DNA from: Dyadobacter jiangsuensis
GTDB lineage: Bacteria > Bacteroidota > Bacteroidia > Cytophagales > Spirosomataceae
Assembly (NCBI RefSeq): GCF_003014695.1
Contig: NZ_PYAS01000002.1
Location: forward strand, 1-64,000
DNA length: 64,000 nt
Reading direction: 5' to 3'
A program made the translations under genes and the position numbers. The notes under the pieces are model-generated. The model did no database searches and was not told where the DNA came from. It worked only from the letters and a program-made list of their open reading frames with translations. Below are positions 62,922-64,000 of this stretch, piece after piece (within the stretch, counting starts at the first letter, position 1; each line of letters begins with the position of its first letter).

Positions 62922-64000
62922 ATGGAAAACAGTCGGATTATACGTGCCCTTTCCGGTGTGACAGGGTTGCTTTTGATGATTTGTGTGTTGTGGGGCTGCG
63001 GGGACAGTTCTGAAATGGTAATACGTGGCGATTTCCGGGGTGGAAATACGTTCCTGGAAGGCAAGAAGCTGTATTTTGGCAATGCCGAAACTCGCAACTT
63101 TGTCGATACCGCCGTTGTACGCGAAGGGAAGTTTGAATTTAAGGTTAAAACTGATGAGGGTTTTGTGCCGTTTCGGGCGGCTATTGTATTTGAAACGGGT
63201 AATCCCGATTGGCCGCATCAACTGGTTGGCTATAAAAATCCCTACTTCAAGAAGACGAGCGAAAGTAATTTCTATGCCGAGCCGGGTGTAATGGAGTTGC
63301 AACTCGATACGATCCAGGTATTTACTCCAAAAAATAAGGTCGTTACCTTTAAAATGGACAAAGTAAACCGGCAAACGGAAGTACTATTCCGCCATTACGC
63401 TTTTAAAGGCAATACAAAGGACAAAACTGATAACTCTGATTATAATGAATCGATCGTTCGAAAGCATCCCTATTCACTCGACTTGTTACGTACACTGAAT
63501 TATAGCAAAACGTCACTCGAAACTCGCGAAGCCAAACATCTGCTTTCACTTTTCGATCCCGAGCTGCATTCAAACCCAGGTTATATTGCCTTAAAAACCT
63601 ATTTCGAGTACGAAAACAAAACCGGCAGTGATTTTCCAACAGAAGTTGCATTAAAAACGACGGATGATAAGTCGGTCAGCGAAGTGCTGGTAGATTCCTC
63701 CAAACATAACCTCATTGTCTTTTGGGCAAGCTGGTGCGGGCCTTGCCGGATGGAAATTCCGCAAATTAAGAAACTCTATGAAAGCAAAGGAGCGGATTTG
63801 AATGTCGTCAGCATTTCCGTCGATAAGGATCAAAATGCCTGGAAAAAAGCCATGGAAAAAGAGCAAATGCCCTGGAAGCAGTTCCTCCTGCCCGTGGGAG
63901 AGACTTATGCGATGCTGGATAAGAAATACAACTTGCAAACTATCCCGATTTGGGTGCTGCTGGACGGCAATGGAAAGGTGGTCGATCAGCACGTAGGGTA
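62922..64000 (+). CDS. TlpA-like thioredoxin-domain lipoprotein, 3' end outside window
   Basis: 359 codons open to the window edge. The start MENSRIIRALSGVTGLLLMI leads to a lipobox-like region (WGCGDS, Cys about residue 26). About 30-140 looks like a DUF4369-type beta domain. The C-terminal thioredoxin fold contains VFWASWCGPCRMEIPQIKKL, with the redox pair Cys272 and Cys275. It is expected to act as a periplasmic or surface disulfide reductase. The end is truncated at VDQHVG. An upstream -7-like element was not clear. Confidence 0.9.
   Translation, partial: MENSRIIRALSGVTGLLLMICVLWGCGDSSEMVIRGDFRGGNTFLEGKKLYFGNAETRNFVDTAVVREGKFEFKVKTDEGFVPFRAAIVFETGNPDWPHQLVGYKNPYFKKTSESNFYAEPGVMELQLDTIQVFTPKNKVVTFKMDKVNRQTEVLFRHYAFKGNTKDKTDNSDYNESIVRKHPYSLDLLRTLNYSKTSLETREAKHLLSLFDPELHSNPGYIALKTYFEYENKTGSDFPTEVALKTTDDKSVSEVLVDSSKHNLIVFWASWCGPCRMEIPQIKKLYESKGADLNVVSISVDKDQNAWKKAMEKEQMPWKQFLLPVGETYAMLDKKYNLQTIPIWVLLDGNGKVVDQHVG

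Overview
The window looks like a chromosomal segment of a Bacteroidota bacterium of the order Cytophagales. A Dyadobacter/Spirosoma-type genome is the best guess, from overall protein flavour and roughly balanced base composition; no rRNA is present to confirm it. Lineage evidence: type IX secretion/gliding genes (gldH, a porT-like gene, three large adhesin-like proteins, two of them ending in a gliding-motility-type C-terminal domain), several promoters of the Bacteroidota type (TTTG, 19-20 bases, TANNTTTG), few strong Shine-Dalgarno sites, and ribBA/ubiE/lpdA proteins of Bacteroidota type.

Layout. 1-2315 is the N-terminal part of a large secreted protein running off the left edge. 2522-6270 is the sdhCAB operon with its promoter and terminators. 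6287-10594 (minus) holds an OmpH/Skp-like protein, a small membrane protein, a penicillin-acylase-family hydrolase and cutC. 10733-11412 is a higBA toxin-antitoxin pair. 11571-15656 contains a DUF2795 protein, an AlbA_2 protein, a CLC-type channel with an apparent fluoride riboswitch, a DUF3127 protein and a cystathionine gamma-synthase-like enzyme. 15823-22473 is transport and small-molecule metabolism (TVP38, SSS symporter, DHDPS-like aldolase, AraC regulator, DoxX, MFS) plus a sigma protein with region 2 only. 22498-24912 has a hydrolase, a RelE/ParE-type TA pair, and prfB with its programmed +1 frameshift.

24971-25645 is the most unusual part: a four-helix-bundle (S23/IVS-type) gene bracketed by two oppositely oriented decamer-repeat arrays, wedged between prfB and lpdA. 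27117-27917 carries a second repeat family, GC-rich heptamers, bracketing a nucleotidyltransferase-like gene. 27916-33498 has a YdjC-type deacetylase, a frameshifted secreted protein, an outer-membrane protein, a META lipoprotein, a heptose kinase and a GNAT enzyme. 33495-46411 has ribBA, two paralogous gliding-type proteins, ebfC, a glycosyltransferase, pspC, a cold shock gene, lysS, an AsmA-like protein and an orphan response regulator.

46499-51820 contains an SdiA-regulated-like lipoprotein, an AI-2E family transporter, gldH and a two-gene Fe-S oxidoreductase module. 52046-52118 is tRNA-Phe. 52277-56752 has an AraC regulator with an ene-reductase and a membrane protein/histidine kinase/response regulator unit. 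56767-59719 ends with ubiE-porT. 59843-60250 is tRNA-Val followed by decayed tandem copies that carry a GC-rich insertion. The right end has a frameshifted ankyrin lipoprotein, an amidohydrolase, a DUF4822-like lipoprotein and a truncated TlpA-like thioredoxin.

Most of the window is ordinary housekeeping and envelope biology without transposases, phage genes or CRISPR. The novelty is in the repeat-bracketed modules and the tRNA-derived repeat. All functional calls rest on reading motifs by eye; no database search was run.
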